NCBI GenBank assembly: GCA_964489425.1
Contig: CAZAYP010000023.1
Location: 8,117 to 72,116 of the forward strand
DNA length: 64,000 nt
Direction: 5' to 3'
DNA from: CAZAYP01 sp964489425 [NCBI: uncultured Verrucomicrobiota bacterium]
GTDB lineage: Bacteria; Verrucomicrobiota; Kiritimatiellia; RZYC01
The position numbers and the translations under genes were made by a program. Each line of letters starts with the position of its first letter. Within the stretch, counting starts at the first letter, position 1. Below are positions 1-8,061 of this stretch, piece after piece. The notes under the pieces are model-generated. The model was given only the letters and a program-made list of their open reading frames with translations, was not told the DNA's origin and did no database searches.

Positions 1-2
1 GG

Positions 3-80
3 CTTTGCGGCGGCCGGGCTTTTTGGGAGAAGTACCGTTGGACCAAGAAAACAGCAGGCACGCGTGAGAGTATGCATTGA
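3..80 (+). CDS. C-terminal tail of an upstream gene (partial)
   Basis: The window opens inside a reading frame. The frame ending at the TGA at 78-80 gives an aromatic and basic tail (FWEKYRWTKKTAGT) like the C-termini of GT4 glycosyltransferases, which would fit the two glycosyltransferases that follow. A competing frame ends at the TGA at 65-67 and would make a GTGA overlap with the next gene, the junction style used throughout this cluster. The frame cannot be decided from so few codons. Confidence 0.3.
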   Translation, partial: LCGGRAFWEKYRWTKKTAGTRESMH

Positions 81-1179
81 TATCCAGCCGGCCGTGGCCC
101 AGCGGGCCGGGGTTGGCCGTTACACCAAGATGCTGGTGGAGCACCTGTACGCCGGCCGCGGGATGGACGAGTTCTGCCTGTTTTACTTCGATTTCCAGCG
201 GCGGGCCGTCTCGTTCCCGGTGCCCGGGGCGCAGCTGCGCCGCTGCGGCTGGGCGCCCGGCCGCCTCGTGCACAAGCTGTGGAAAACCTGCGCGTTTCCG
301 CCCTTTGACTGGCTGGCCGGGCCGGCCGACGTCTACCATTTTCCCAACTTCGTGCGGCCGCCCTTGCGCCACGGGCGGTCCGTGGTGACCATCCACGACG
401 TCTCGTTCCTGCGGTTCCCCGCGGCCACGGAGGCAAAAAACCTCGAGTTCCTGACCGCCCAGATCGCCCGCACGGTGCAGCACGCGGACGCCATCCTGAC
501 CGACTCGCGATTTTCCGGGCAGGAGATCCAGGCCCTGCTCAAGGTGCCTGAATCGCGCGTGTTCCCCATCCACCTGGGCCTGGCCGAAAGCCTGCGGCCG
601 CCGGCACCCGACGTGCTGCCGGCCATGCGCAAGCAACTGGGCCTGGAGCGGCCGTACCTGCTCTTTGTGGGCACCCTGGAACCGCGCAAGAACATCCCGT
701 TCCTGATCGATGTCTTCGACCGCCTGGCGCTGCCGGAGATCGACCTGGTGCTCGCCGGCATGCGCGGCTGGAAATATGAGCCCATCCTGGCCCGCATGCA
801 GCGCTCGGCCCGGGCGGCCCAGATCCATTACCTGGAATACGTGGACGACTACCTGCTGCCGGGGCTGTACGCCGGGGCGGAGCTGTTTGTGTTCCCGACA
901 TTGTACGAGGGGTTCGGGTTCACGCCGCTGGAAGCCATGGCCTGCGGCACGCCGGTGATTGCCGCCCGCGCGGGATCCCTGCCCGAGGTGCTGGGCGAGG
1001 CCGCCGTGCTCATGGCCGACTACGAGGTCGATGCCTGGGTGGCGCGCATCCGGCAACTGCTGATCGACTCTGCGCGCCGGACCCGGATGATTGCGCTGGG
1101 CAAGCAGCAGGCGGCCCGCTACCGGTGGGAACAGACCGCCATGGCCACGTGGCAGGTGTACCGCACGGTGGCGCGGTGA
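64..1179 (+). CDS. Glycosyltransferase family 4
   Basis: A 371-aa GT-B fold transferase, expected to move a sugar from an activated donor onto a glycan or lipid acceptor at the cytoplasmic face of the inner membrane. The N-terminal acceptor domain starts [20 protein letters not shown], with the glycine-rich loop typical of GT4. The donor domain carries GTLEPRKN near residue 205 and the [17 protein letters not shown] motif near residue 280, which holds the EX7E pair. Full family length. The GTG start at 64 is followed directly by the MRV start typical of the family. Its end overlaps the next glycosyltransferase by GTGA, so the two are probably translationally coupled and work on the same glycan. 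Donor and acceptor cannot be read from the sequence. Confidence 0.9.
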   Translation: MRVCIDIQPAVAQRAGVGRYTKMLVEHLYAGRGMDEFCLFYFDFQRRAVSFPVPGAQLRRCGWAPGRLVHKLWKTCAFPPFDWLAGPADVYHFPNFVRPPLRHGRSVVTIHDVSFLRFPAATEAKNLEFLTAQIARTVQHADAILTDSRFSGQEIQALLKVPESRVFPIHLGLAESLRPPAPDVLPAMRKQLGLERPYLLFVGTLEPRKNIPFLIDVFDRLALPEIDLVLAGMRGWKYEPILARMQRSARAAQIHYLEYVDDYLLPGLYAGAELFVFPTLYEGFGFTPLEAMACGTPVIAARAGSLPEVLGEAAVLMADYEVDAWVARIRQLLIDSARRTRMIALGKQQAARYRWEQTAMATWQVYRTVAR

Positions 1180-2327
1180 AGGTGGCCCTGGACGCGCGCT
1201 GGATTTTCCCCGAAATCAGCGGCATCGGCGCTTACACCCAGGAGCTGATCGCCCAGTTTGCCCGCCTGCCGGCCGGGCCCGAGTTCGTCCTCCTGTTCAA
1301 CGATCGCGCCGTCATGGAGCGCACCCTGGCGGGCGTGGCGCCCGCGGCGCCCGGCCGGGTCCAGCCGCACCTGCTGGGGTATTCCCCGTTCGCGCCCAGC
1401 GGACAGTGGCGCCTGCCACGGCTGCTGCGCCAGCTGGACGTGGCAGTGTACCATTCCCCCAACTACCTGGTGCCCCTGCCCGCCTTCCCCCGCGGCCGCC
1501 GCGGCCGGATCGCCTGCGTGATCACGCTGCACGACCTGATCCCGCTGCTGTTTCCCCACTTTGCGCCGCGGTCCAAAAAAACACGGGTGTACCCGCTGTT
1601 CCGCCGGCTGCTGTTTGCCATCGCCGCGCGCGCCGACGCCATCCTGACCGACAGCGAGCACTCGCGCCAGGACGTGCGGCGCGGGCTGGACATCGCGGCG
1701 GACGACCGCCGCCAGGTGCTGGCCATCCCCCTCGGGGTCCACCCGCGCTTCACCCCCGGCCCGGCCGCGACGCAGCGCCGCCCGGTCATCCTGTACGTTG
1801 GCCGGCGCGACCCGTACAAGAACCTGGCCGGCCTGGTCCAGGCCCTGGCCGCGGTGGTCCGCGCCGTGCCCGCGGCGCGCCTGGAGGTTATCGGGCCGCC
1901 GGACGCGCGGTACCCGGAACCGGAACTCCTGGCCCGCGAACTGGGCCTGGCGGACCGCGTGACGTGGCGCGGTTACGTGACCGAGGCGGATCTGGTCGCG
2001 GCGTACCAGGCCGCCGCAGTGCTGGCCCTGCCCTCGCGCTACGAGGGGTTCGGGCTGCCGGCGCTTGAGGCCATGGCGTGCGGCACGCCGGTGGTGTGCA
2101 GCAACGCCGGGTCGCTGCCCGAGGTCGCCGGACCCGCCGCCCTGCAGGTGGCGCCGGACGACCTCGCCGGGCTCGCCGCCGCGCTGGTCCGGGTGCTGAC
2201 CGATCCGGCGCTGGCCGCCGACCTGGCGGCGCAAGGCCAGGTCCAGGCCGCCCGCTACACCTGGGCGGACACCGCGCGCCGCACCCTGGCCGTGTACGAA
2301 AGCCTGGCCGCCCCGGAGCGCGCATGA
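1176..2327 (+). CDS. Glycosyltransferase family 4
   Basis: A 383-aa GT4 enzyme related to its upstream neighbour. It starts at the GTG at 1176, which overlaps the neighbour's TGA and gives the expected [11 protein letters not shown] opening with the G-IGAY loop. An earlier in-frame GTG would add residues with no counterpart in the family. The donor-binding half has GRRDPYKNL near residue 210 and [18 protein letters not shown] near residue 290 (EX7E). The paired tandem arrangement suggests two successive steps in surface polysaccharide or O-antigen-like synthesis. The 3' end overlaps the permease gene by ATGA, so the three genes look like one transcript although the permease has no obvious link to glycan synthesis. 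Confidence 0.9.
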   Translation: MKVALDARWIFPEISGIGAYTQELIAQFARLPAGPEFVLLFNDRAVMERTLAGVAPAAPGRVQPHLLGYSPFAPSGQWRLPRLLRQLDVAVYHSPNYLVPLPAFPRGRRGRIACVITLHDLIPLLFPHFAPRSKKTRVYPLFRRLLFAIAARADAILTDSEHSRQDVRRGLDIAADDRRQVLAIPLGVHPRFTPGPAATQRRPVILYVGRRDPYKNLAGLVQALAAVVRAVPAARLEVIGPPDARYPEPELLARELGLADRVTWRGYVTEADLVAAYQAAAVLALPSRYEGFGLPALEAMACGTPVVCSNAGSLPEVAGPAALQVAPDDLAGLAAALVRVLTDPALAADLAAQGQVQAARYTWADTARRTLAVYESLAAPERA

Positions 2328-3772
2328 AAGCCGTGGCCGCGTGGCTGGACCGCTACTTTCACCTGGCCGCTGCCGGCACCACGGTGCGCACCGAGGCGGT
2401 GGCGGGCCTGACCACGTTCCTGACCATGGCCTACATCATCGTGGTGCAGCCGGCCGTGCTGACCGGGCTCATGTTCAACTTCAACACCGGCATGGATTTC
2501 GGCGCGGTCATGGCGGCCACCTGCATCTCGTCTGCCATCGCCACGATCATGATGGGGCTGTACGCCAACTACCCCATCGCCCTGGCGCCGGGCATGGGCG
2601 AAAACTTTTTCTTCGTGTTCTCGATCATCCCCGCGGCCGCCGCCATCCCGGCGGTCCAGTCCGGCGCCACCACGCCCTGGGCTGTGGCGCTGGGCGTGAT
2701 TTTCATCTCCGGCCTCCTGTTCATGGCCATCTCAATGGTGGGATTGCGCGAGATCATCCTCAACGGCGTCAGCCCGAGCCTCAAGCACGGGATCGCGGTG
2801 GGGATCGGCCTGTTCATCGCCTTCATCGGCCTGCAGAACGCCACGCTGATCGTCAAGGACGCGGGCACGGCGGTGAAGCTCAACCCGCACATCCTGTCGC
2901 CCGACCTGCTGGTGTTCGGGTTTGGCCTGCTGCTGACCGGCATCCTGCAGGCGCGCCGCGTCCGCGGGGCGATCTTGTGGGGGATCCTCTGCACGGCCGC
3001 GGCCGCGCTGGCGCTGCGCCTGCTCATACCGCACCTGCCGATCCGCATCCAGAACGCGGAACTGATCAAGCAGTCCATGCTGCTGACCCGGTTCGTGCCG
3101 GCGGATCAGATCTGGTCACTGCCCCCGTCCCTGGAACCCACGCTGTTCAAGATGGACATCCGGCATGCGCTGAACATGGCGCTGGTCCCGTTCATCGTCA
3201 TTGTCCTGTTCATGGATGTTTTCGATACCCTGGGCACGCTGATCGGCGTGAGCGAGCAGGCCGGGCTGATGCGGGACGGCAAACTGCCGCGCGCGCGCCA
3301 GGTGCTGCTGACCGACGCCGCAGGTACCGTGGTGGGCGCGTGCGCCGGCACCAGCACCGTGACCAGCTTCATCGAGAGCGCCGCCGGGGTGGAGTACGGC
3401 GGCCGCACGGGGCTGAGCGCGGTGGTGGCAGGCTTGCTGTTCCTGCTGGCGCTGTTTTTCCACCCGCTGGTGTACATGTTCGGCAGCTACGCGCCGATCA
3501 CCGCGCCGGCGCTGGTCATGGTGGGGGCGATGATGATCCGCAACATCCGCTTCCTGGCGTGGGACGACTTCAGCGAGGTGCTGCCGGCCTTCCTGATCAT
3601 GCTCGGCATCCCGCTGACCTACTCCATCAGCAACGGCCTGGCGCTGGGGTTCATCAGCTACCCGGTGATCAAGCTGTGCAGCGGCAAGGGCCGCCAGGTG
3701 GGCTGGCTGGCCTACGTGCTGGCCGCGGTGCTGGTGCTGTACTTCATCTTCACCGGCCTGGAAGGCAAGTAA
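2324..3772 (+). CDS. NCS2/AzgA-type purine permease
   Basis: A 482-aa polytopic inner-membrane protein of the nucleobase:cation symporter-2 type, AzgA/PbuG branch (adenine, guanine or hypoxanthine uptake). The opening WLDRYFHL, then EAVAGLTTFLTMAYIIVVQP and the ALAPGMGENFFF segment, is the family signature; about 12 to 14 hydrophobic segments follow. DVFDTLGTLIGV and the TSTVTSFIESAAGVEYGGRTGL region near residues 300-370 match the conserved second half. The start at 2324 is set by the ATGA overlap with the glycosyltransferase. Its last 195 bases or so were the source of a duplicated piece now found at 7908-8036 between the two defence islands. Exact substrate unknown. Confidence 0.88.
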   Translation: MKAVAAWLDRYFHLAAAGTTVRTEAVAGLTTFLTMAYIIVVQPAVLTGLMFNFNTGMDFGAVMAATCISSAIATIMMGLYANYPIALAPGMGENFFFVFSIIPAAAAIPAVQSGATTPWAVALGVIFISGLLFMAISMVGLREIILNGVSPSLKHGIAVGIGLFIAFIGLQNATLIVKDAGTAVKLNPHILSPDLLVFGFGLLLTGILQARRVRGAILWGILCTAAAALALRLLIPHLPIRIQNAELIKQSMLLTRFVPADQIWSLPPSLEPTLFKMDIRHALNMALVPFIVIVLFMDVFDTLGTLIGVSEQAGLMRDGKLPRARQVLLTDAAGTVVGACAGTSTVTSFIESAAGVEYGGRTGLSAVVAGLLFLLALFFHPLVYMFGSYAPITAPALVMVGAMMIRNIRFLAWDDFSEVLPAFLIMLGIPLTYSISNGLALGFISYPVIKLCSGKGRQVGWLAYVLAAVLVLYFIFTGLEGK

Positions 3773-3777
3773 CGCGG

Positions 3778-3798
3778 CCGCCCGCCGGGCGCGGGCGG
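3778..3798 (+). terminator. GC-rich hairpin after the permease gene
   Basis: An 8-bp perfect inverted repeat (CCGCCCGC / GCGGGCGG, 5-base loop) starts 5 bases after the permease stop. A short TTTT lies a little downstream, not directly at the stem, so it is at best a weak intrinsic terminator. Confidence 0.4.
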
Positions 3799-4053
3799 AT
3801 GGGGGGCATGGTTTTAATCGACAAGGCCGATGATGTTTGCCAGCATGAAGAACAAACCGGAACGATGGCTCATGGTCGCGACGCTGGCGGCTCATGGGGA
3901 AGTTAATCGGGACACGATCGTTACCGCCGATCGAGCGGAACCGAATGACCGCCTACGAGTGCGCGAAACCAGGACGGCTTCGGTGTTTATCGAGTCAGTT
4001 CAACAGTATAAGGTGGCAGACGGACACTGCGGCAGGTCTGAAAGGCTGGTTTG

Positions 4054-4779
4054 ATGATGCTAGACCGGGAAAAGTTGGAGAAGATTCGCATCCTCATGGG
4101 CGATGAGGTGTCTCGGAGGACGCAACAGGCGGAACGGCGCGGGCACGTGGCGTACTGGAACTTCCTGCCGCCCGACGATCTGGACTCCCTGCTCCAGCTC
4201 TACACGCGGGTCTCGCACAAGACGCTGCGGATCTCCAAGACCTTTGGGATCGAGGGCAGGAAACTGCTCAGGCCCGAGGACGACTACGACGCGCTGAAGG
4301 ACTTCAACCACGCCTACGCGGGCACGGTCTCGGCGGTGGAAAAGATGCACCTGGAGTGCCAGCAGTTGCTCCGGGACCATCCCGGGCTGGTCGATTATGT
4401 CGAGGGCTTGCCGGGTCGGGTGTTCAGCGGCAAGGAACATCCTGCGCCCGGAACCAAGGCGGTGTTCTTCTGCTATGCCCTGCCGGCCGTGGCGCCGGCG
4501 AGTCAGAAAGACGGCGATGCCAAATGGAGCACGGAACTGGGGACCGCCGCCTGGTACTGTGTTGACGCGGCGTCCGGGCGAATCCTTGAGGAGCCTACGG
4601 AGATCGTAGAGTTCATCCGGTCCACGCCGCAAACGCCGCGCGTCACGGGGATCGCGCACAAGAAGCTTTCAGAGATCCGGGCGACTTTGGAGAAGCACAT
4701 CAAGAACACCTACCTGAAACAGGTTCAAGCACCCATCGGGGTCAAGGCAGAGCTGAAAGCGTGGATGGAGTTGGGATGA
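4054..4779 (+). pseudogene. C-terminal fragment of a SNF2-type helicase
   Basis: An open frame of about 241 aa that looks like the C-terminal accessory region of large SNF2/DEAD-type helicases found beside restriction-methylation genes. Recognisable pieces are the RVSHKTLRISKTFGIEGRKLL stretch near residue 50, LPGRVFSGKEHPAPGTKAVF near 120, and the tail KHIKNTYLKQVQAPIGVK. None of the helicase motifs (Walker A, DEAH, motif VI) is present, so the N-terminal several hundred residues are lost. Adjacent TTG and ATG codons at 4051-4059 give a possible start, but it may not be expressed. It overlaps the RhuM-Fic gene by ATGA, as it presumably did when intact. Assignment rests on remembered family sequence. 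Confidence 0.6.
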
Positions 4780-5792
4780 AGCGGACGACGGCCATAGCGG
4801 GGCGAGGCGGCGAGATCATTCTTTACCGGACGAAAGACGGACGGACAGCCGTGGATGTGAGGCTGGAGCAGCAGACCGTTTGGTTGAACCTCAACCAAAT
4901 GGCCTCGCTATTCGGAAGGGACAAGTCCGCGATCTCGCGACACCTTCGCAACATATTTGTCACCAAGGAGTTGAAACGCGGTTCAGTTGTTGCGTTTTTT
5001 GCAACAACTGCCGCCGACGGCAAGACCTATCAGGTGGAATATTTCAACCTGGATGCCATCCTCTCCGTCGGATACCGTGTCAATTCCAGACGCGGAACGG
5101 AATTCCGCATCTGGTCTAACAGCGTTCTAAAGGACCACATCCTCCAAGGCTACACGCTCAACGAGAAGCGGTTGCAGGCCCACGTGGCCCGGCTGTCCGA
5201 ACTACAAGCCGCCGTAGACGTGATGGGACGGATCATTGCCGGGAAAGCCGTCACCGGGACCGAGGCCGAAGGGTTACTGCACGTCATTACCGACTACTCG
5301 CTCGCGTTGCGGTTGTTGGACCAGTACGACCACCAGCAACTGCGGCTCCACGGCACCACAGAAGCCGGGCGGTTCGTCATGACCTGTGACGCGGCGCGAG
5401 GCGCCATCGCGCGCATGGCAGCAAACGCGGCCTCAGCGGGCGGCAACCTGTTCGGGCGGGAGAAGGACAAGGGGTTGGAGAGCGCCATCGGGGCACTCTA
5501 CCAAACCTTCGACGGCCACGACCTGTATCCGAGTATCGAGGAAAAAGCCACACACCTCCTCTACTTTGTGGTCAAGAACCACGCCTTCGTGGACGGCAAC
5601 AAGCGCATCGGCGCGTTCCTTTTCATCTGGTTCCTGGATGCCAACGGTCTGCTCTACCGCAAGGACGGGTCGAAGCGACTGGCGGACAATGCGCTGGTCG
5701 CCCTCACGCTACTGATTGCCGAGAGCAAGCCGGCGGAGAAAGAGACGATCTGCAAGGTCATCGTGAATCTCATCAATCGGGAGAACTTGTAG
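4776..5792 (+). CDS. RhuM-family protein with C-terminal Fic/Doc domain
   Basis: A 338-aa two-part protein. Residues 10-125 are the RhuM (virulence-protein) domain: an ILYRTKDGRTAVDVRLEQQTV opening, a helix-turn-helix-like segment (MASLFGRDKSAISRHLRNIF), then the YFNLDAILSVGYRVNSRRGTEFRIW core. The C-terminal half has a Fic/Doc active-site motif, HAFVDGNKRIGAFLF, near residue 269. Fic domains transfer AMP or phosphate onto proteins. RhuM-Fic genes commonly sit inside restriction-modification or other defence loci, as here between a helicase fragment and a methylase fragment. The start at 4776 comes from the ATGA overlap. The reading frame and key motif are intact, so it may be active. A second RhuM gene lies at 8062. 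Confidence 0.85.
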   Translation: MKRTTAIAGRGGEIILYRTKDGRTAVDVRLEQQTVWLNLNQMASLFGRDKSAISRHLRNIFVTKELKRGSVVAFFATTAADGKTYQVEYFNLDAILSVGYRVNSRRGTEFRIWSNSVLKDHILQGYTLNEKRLQAHVARLSELQAAVDVMGRIIAGKAVTGTEAEGLLHVITDYSLALRLLDQYDHQQLRLHGTTEAGRFVMTCDAARGAIARMAANAASAGGNLFGREKDKGLESAIGALYQTFDGHDLYPSIEEKATHLLYFVVKNHAFVDGNKRIGAFLFIWFLDANGLLYRKDGSKRLADNALVALTLLIAESKPAEKETICKVIVNLINRENL

Positions 5793-5793
5793 C

Positions 5794-6372
5794 GTGCCGG
5801 CGCACCCCACCTGCTATGTGATCGCCGGGCCGAACGGCGCGGGCAAGACCACGTTTGCCTTGCGGTACCTGCCACAAGTGGCCAAGTGTGTTGAATTCGT
5901 CAATGCGGATTTCATTGCGCGGGGCCTATCACCGCTGAACGAACAATCGGTCCAGATGCAGGCCGGTCGCCTCTTTCTCGAGCGAGTCGGGCATCTGGCC
6001 CGCGAGGCTCGGTCGTTCGCCATGGAAACGACGTTGTCCGGGCGATCCCATGCCGGATTGTGGAAGGGCCTGAAGAAGAGCGGCTACCGGATCGAGTTGA
6101 ACTATCTGTGGATTCCTTCCGCCGAGTTCTCCGCACGGCGCGTGGCCTCGCGTGTCGCCAACGGGGGGCATGCCATTCCGGCCGAGGCCATTGCCCGCCG
6201 CCATGCCAAGAGCCTGCGGAATCTGCTCGCGTTGTACCTCCCCCTGGCCGACTATGCGGCTGTCTGGGACAATTCCACGGAGCGGCCGCGCCTTGTGTAT
6301 GAGAAATCGCGCGCGCACGGTGTCGTTCTGGACAGTGACATCTGGGAACTGATCGAGGAGTTCAAGCCATGA
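5794..6372 (+). CDS. Zeta-toxin family P-loop kinase
   Basis: A 192-aa P-loop protein. The Walker A motif GPNGAGKTT is at residues 12-20, followed by FVNADFIARGLSP and the METTLSGRSH segment seen in zeta-toxin and UDP-N-acetylglucosamine kinase-like proteins. If it acts like true zeta toxins it would phosphorylate a peptidoglycan precursor, but many genomic homologues of this short type are uncharacterised. The GTG start at 5794 lies one base after the RhuM-Fic stop. The 3' end overlaps a 66-aa gene by ATGA, the usual arrangement with a small partner that may be the antitoxin. Confidence 0.75.
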   Translation: MPAHPTCYVIAGPNGAGKTTFALRYLPQVAKCVEFVNADFIARGLSPLNEQSVQMQAGRLFLERVGHLAREARSFAMETTLSGRSHAGLWKGLKKSGYRIELNYLWIPSAEFSARRVASRVANGGHAIPAEAIARRHAKSLRNLLALYLPLADYAAVWDNSTERPRLVYEKSRAHGVVLDSDIWELIEEFKP

Positions 6373-6569
6373 AGGCAAAGAGCATCTCTGTTTACGGCAA
6401 GCGCATTGAGCGGGCCCTCCAGGAAGCGGTGGCCGATGCTATCGACGCACACCGGCGGGCTGGGAAGCCCATCGTCGTAGCCCGCAACGGGAAGCCCGTG
6501 GATCTCGACCCGAATGCCGTCCGCACGGTGCGTGAGGAACGGGCCACCTACACCACGAAGCGCCGTTGA
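6369..6569 (+). CDS. Small protein, possible zeta partner
   Basis: A 66-aa basic protein overlapping the zeta-like gene by ATGA. The first half is predicted helical (ERALQEAVADAIDAHRRAGK); the middle GKPIVVARNGKPVDLD resembles a short beta hairpin. I do not recognise a named family. Position and size suggest the antidote or a cofactor for the upstream kinase, but it is not similar to the classical epsilon antitoxin. Inference from context only. Confidence 0.55.
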   Translation: MKAKSISVYGKRIERALQEAVADAIDAHRRAGKPIVVARNGKPVDLDPNAVRTVREERATYTTKRR

Positions 6570-6580
6570 GGACCGCCGCC

Positions 6581-7102
6581 ATGTCGCCATTCGACCCTGA
6601 TCGTCTCCGCACCATCCGGACCATGCCACAGCTCGTGGCTTATCTCCGGGACGAACTCGCATGGCCGATCGAGACCGACGATTTGAACGAGATCACCTTT
6701 GACTGGACGCGCGACGATTTGCGGATCAGCGAAGCGGGCGGCGAACGCCTGCGGGATGGCATCGTGCGGCAGATACAGCCACTCGCGTCCGGCCAGCCCT
6801 GGGGGGTCTTCCTGATCGAGTTCACGGACGGACGACTCTACCGCACCGCCTTGCGGGAGGTCCTGCGGGGCCTGGTGCCGAAGCGCCGGCGGGATGCCAG
6901 GCTGCCGGCATGGCAGCACGAAAACCTGCTCTTCCTCTGCACGACCGCGGAATACGACCGGTTCACTTTTGTCCATTTCCGCGGAGAGCAAGTCGCGAAG
7001 GCGCGCCTGGCGTCATTCGGTTGGGAAGCCGGCAGCGCTTATAGGGAGTGGCAGAATGATTGTCCGTTATCGGCGCCGACGGAGCTGCGCCCTCTTCGAT
7101 GA
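6581..7102 (+). pseudogene. N-terminal fragment of an Eco57I/PglX-like restriction methylase
   Basis: A 173-aa frame matching the first domain of very large Eco57I-type restriction-methylase or PglX-like proteins: LRTIRTMPQLVAYLRDELAWP at the start, then a compact domain ending near FGWEAGSAYREW. In intact homologues the adenine methyltransferase core follows (NPPY motif); here the frame stops within about 10 residues and no such motif follows. The next gene, overlapping by ATGA, matches the C-terminal end of the same family. This half is therefore one side of an internal deletion. A TTG at 6566 is an alternative start. Confidence 0.62.
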
Positions 7103-7794
7103 CGACGACTTTGCGCGAAAATATCGCTGCCGTCATTGCCCGCCGCGAGCAACTGCGCGCGGAGATGATCGCGCTGCAAGAGGAGATGGACTGGCTGGTC
7201 TATGCGGCGTACGGGCTGATTCCGGTGAACCATCCGGCCTGTAGCCCCGGCGCTATGTCGCCGGGTTCTCAAGAGAAACTCTGGCGCACACGGCTGGAAG
7301 CCATCCGGGACAATGAGCACATCCGCCGGATCGAGGCGCCGGTCTACAAGCGCCGATGGGACGAACAATGGAAGGTAGGCAGCCGATGGCAGTGCGGGCC
7401 AATCGCGTACGACGCCGAACTCGTGGATGCTTTCGACTGGTGGCTGTCCGAGAAAGCGGAGTGGTGGCTGGAGAAGAAGGCGGCCGGCGGACCCGTGGAA
7501 CTTGAGAAGTGGACGGTGGCCATGGGAGCGGACGCGCGCGTGGTCGGCGCCTGGGAAGTGGCCAGTGACGCGTTGGGCAGACTTGCCCGCCGCGCCGATT
7601 TCCGGCGCTATTTTGCCGCGCTGGTCAAAGCGCAGACTGTACCGGACAGCATCCCCTGGGCCGTGCCGTGGGAGAAGATCGAAGTGCCCGTACCGGCATC
7701 GGCCAGGCGCATCCGTGGCAAGTTGAACGTGCCGCGAGAACGGTTCCGATCAACCCCGGAGGGGCTTTTTGTCTGGGCAGGTGTGCGGGCATGA
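7099..7794 (+). pseudogene. C-terminal fragment of an Eco57I/PglX-like restriction methylase
   Basis: A 231-aa frame beginning in the long helix that precedes the C-terminal domain in Eco57I/PglX-like proteins (REQLRAEMIALQEEMDWLVY, near residue 15), then IRRIEAPVYKRRWDEQW and a tail ending KLNVPRERFR. It has no methyltransferase or nuclease motif. It overlaps the preceding N-terminal fragment by ATGA but is in another frame, so several hundred codons of the catalytic core are missing between them. It could be a dead remnant, or the coupled pair might still be translated as two small proteins. Just after its stop the tmk/permease scar begins. Confidence 0.6.
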
Positions 7795-7810
7795 AGTTCC
7801 AATCCGACCC

Positions 7811-7907
7811 CAACCGGTGCTGTACACCCGCGAACCCGGCGGCACCCGGACCGGCGAAGCCATTCGCGGCATCCTCCAGCACGACGCGGCCCACGAGCCG
7901 ATCGGCG
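7811..7907 (+). repeat. Duplicated fragment of tmk
   Basis: These 97 bases are identical to 9498-9594, inside the intact tmk gene (codons about 34-65). The piece lacks the tmk start and is followed without overlap by a permease fragment. It marks one side of a duplication junction. Confidence 0.92.
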
Positions 7908-8036
7908 GGTGCTGCCGGCCTTCCTGATCATGCTCGGCATCCCGCTGACCTACTCTATCAGCAACGGCCTGGCGCTGGGGTTCATCAGCTACCCGGTGAT
8001 CAAGATGTGCAGCGGCAAGGGCCGCCAGGTGGGCTG
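7908..8036 (+). repeat. Duplicated fragment of the permease gene
   Basis: These 129 bases match 3577-3705 near the 3' end of the permease gene with two differences (at 7956 and 8005). The order here, tmk piece then permease piece, is the reverse of the chromosomal order permease then tmk. That is what the junction of a tandem duplication spanning both genes would look like. Confidence 0.92.
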
Positions 8037-8061
8037 CGGGAGCGAAACCGGAGGTGAAGCC

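Noticed and set aside
3830-4054. A 74-codon frame before the helicase fragment.
   Set aside because: No ribosome-binding site, no recognisable motif, and it overlaps the edge of the island; more likely a chance frame.
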